Shown in pieces: positions 5,053-5,777 of a stretch of 5,777 nucleotides of DNA. The notes under the pieces were generated by a model. That model worked only from the letters and a program-made list of their open reading frames with translations, ran no database searches and was not told the DNA's origin. This DNA comes from Clostridiales bacterium UBA1446 (lineage in GTDB: Bacteria; Bacillota; Clostridia; Oscillospirales; Oscillospiraceae): contig DCTG01000107.1 in NCBI GenBank assembly GCA_002329245.1, forward strand, positions 8,201-13,977, given 5' to 3'. The stretch's first letter is position 1; every line of letters begins with the position of its first letter. The position numbers were made by a program, and so were the translations under genes.

Positions 5053-5777
5053 ATGGGAACCTCAGCGGCGGCATTAACGAGCACGGAAAATGTTTTGCGC
5101 AACCGCAACCCGTATACCAACGCATTTCAGATCGATACCAATCCGCAGGCGATTGAGCCGTTTGATAAGGAGTGGGGCGTCGCCATTTCGGGCAACACGC
5201 CGGAACCCTCCCCCTTCCCGCGGATTAACCGGATTCTGAAGGTGACGCAGAAGACAACGAACGGCTTTGTCTCGCCCGACCGGGCCGAGCTTGTAACCGA
5301 AGCGTATCAAGAACATCCCGGCGAACCGCAGATTCTCAAGTGCGCGTACGGGATTGCAAACGTCCTGCGGAAAACGCCTATTTTCATCTACGACGACGAG
5401 CTGATTGTCGGGTGCTTGGGCTGCGATAAAAAAGGCGCCCCGGTTCATCCGGAGTTCGGACTCAATTGGGTTGTGGACGAAATGCGCGACGGCCTCATGG
5501 GATACAGCGAAAAGCGCACGCACGACTATTTCAGCTATACCGAAGAGACGCAAAAGCGGTTGGAAGCGCTGCGGGAGTTTTGGGACGGGAAAACCGTCGA
5601 AGACTACACCAACGCGCAGCTCACAGACGAAGAGCTCAAGGGCTCGCATGCGGGCAAAGGCGTATTTTTTGCCGACGCGTACATTTTCTGCGGAGCCGGG
5701 CATTTGGGCATCGACTATGAACGCCTGTTTTCCCTCGGATTCGGAGGAATCAAGAAGAAAATACTTGAGCATATGAG
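5053..5777 (+). CDS. Glycyl radical enzyme, N-terminal part, paralogue of GRE1 (GRE2, cut by the right edge)
   Basis: The first 241 codons of a second PFL-type glycyl radical enzyme; a full-length protein would be near 850 residues. It aligns with GRE1 along its whole visible length. Shared blocks include AIEPFDKEWGV, PSPFPRINR, LVTEAY (GRE1 IVTEAY), DELIVG, DEELKGSH (GRE1 EDELKGSH), AGHLGIDYERLF (GRE1 VGHVCADYQKLF) and the LGFGGI region; I judge roughly half the residues identical. H217 in GAGH is the counterpart of GRE1 H193 and of glycerol dehydratase H164. The catalytic Cys, Glu and radical Gly lie off the window and cannot be checked, so activity and subfamily are not proven. A difference from GRE1 is GCLGCDKKGAP (C121, C124) where GRE1 has GELAAPPNSAP. 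It is transcribed divergently from lysR, which probably regulates it. Any activating enzyme could follow it beyond the right edge. Confidence 0.9.
   Translation, partial: MGTSAAALTSTENVLRNRNPYTNAFQIDTNPQAIEPFDKEWGVAISGNTPEPSPFPRINRILKVTQKTTNGFVSPDRAELVTEAYQEHPGEPQILKCAYGIANVLRKTPIFIYDDELIVGCLGCDKKGAPVHPEFGLNWVVDEMRDGLMGYSEKRTHDYFSYTEETQKRLEALREFWDGKTVEDYTNAQLTDEELKGSHAGKGVFFADAYIFCGAGHLGIDYERLFSLGFGGIKKKILEHM

Noticed and set aside
5074..5772. A 232-codon minus-strand open reading frame
   Set aside because: It is antisense to GRE2, which aligns with GRE1 along its full visible length. No domain or binding site supports the opposite strand.
1..5777. CRISPR array, insertion sequence, tRNA or rRNA
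   Set aside because: No regularly spaced repeats, transposase frames, terminal inverted repeats or tRNA-like cloverleaf sequences were seen on reading both strands.

Overview
This window most likely comes from an anaerobic, motile, fairly GC-rich member of the Clostridia (Firmicutes). The reasons are two oxygen-sensitive glycyl radical enzymes (GREs), strong AGGAGG-type ribosome binding sites, SigA-like promoters, use of TTG and GTG starts, and a chemotaxis methylesterase. The lineage is inferred from style; no phylogenetic marker gene is present.

Layout, left to right. (1) Positions 1-823, minus strand: the first 274 residues of CheB, cut by the left edge just before its last catalytic Asp. 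It has its own well-formed promoter (899-927), and a perfect 14-bp palindrome overlaps the -35 box. (2) Positions 824-1126: non-coding, with that promoter and a strong hairpin terminator (1021-1067) that ends the neighbouring GRE transcript. (3) Positions 1127-3655, minus strand: a complete 842-residue GRE (GRE1). It carries the full radical machinery and active-site residues of the glycerol/propanediol dehydratase type, plus an unusual four-cysteine segment. (4) Positions 3656-3821: the control region of GRE1, with a long inverted repeat that encloses a textbook LysR T-N11-A box. (5) Positions 3822-4739, minus strand: a complete 305-residue LysR-family regulator. (6) Positions 4740-5052: divergent non-coding region with a candidate promoter and paired direct repeats upstream of the next gene. 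(7) Positions 5053-5777, plus strand: the first 241 residues of a second GRE (GRE2), clearly a paralogue of GRE1, cut by the right edge.

Reading: a LysR-type regulator sits between two paralogous glycyl radical enzymes and probably controls one or both in response to a small molecule. GRE1 looks like a C-O (or similar C-X) bond-cleaving eliminase acting on a small polar substrate; the substrate cannot be named from sequence. No radical-SAM activating enzyme is visible. GRE1 is followed by a terminator, so an activase must lie elsewhere, possibly downstream of GRE2. CheB appears to belong to a separate transcription unit running off the left side.
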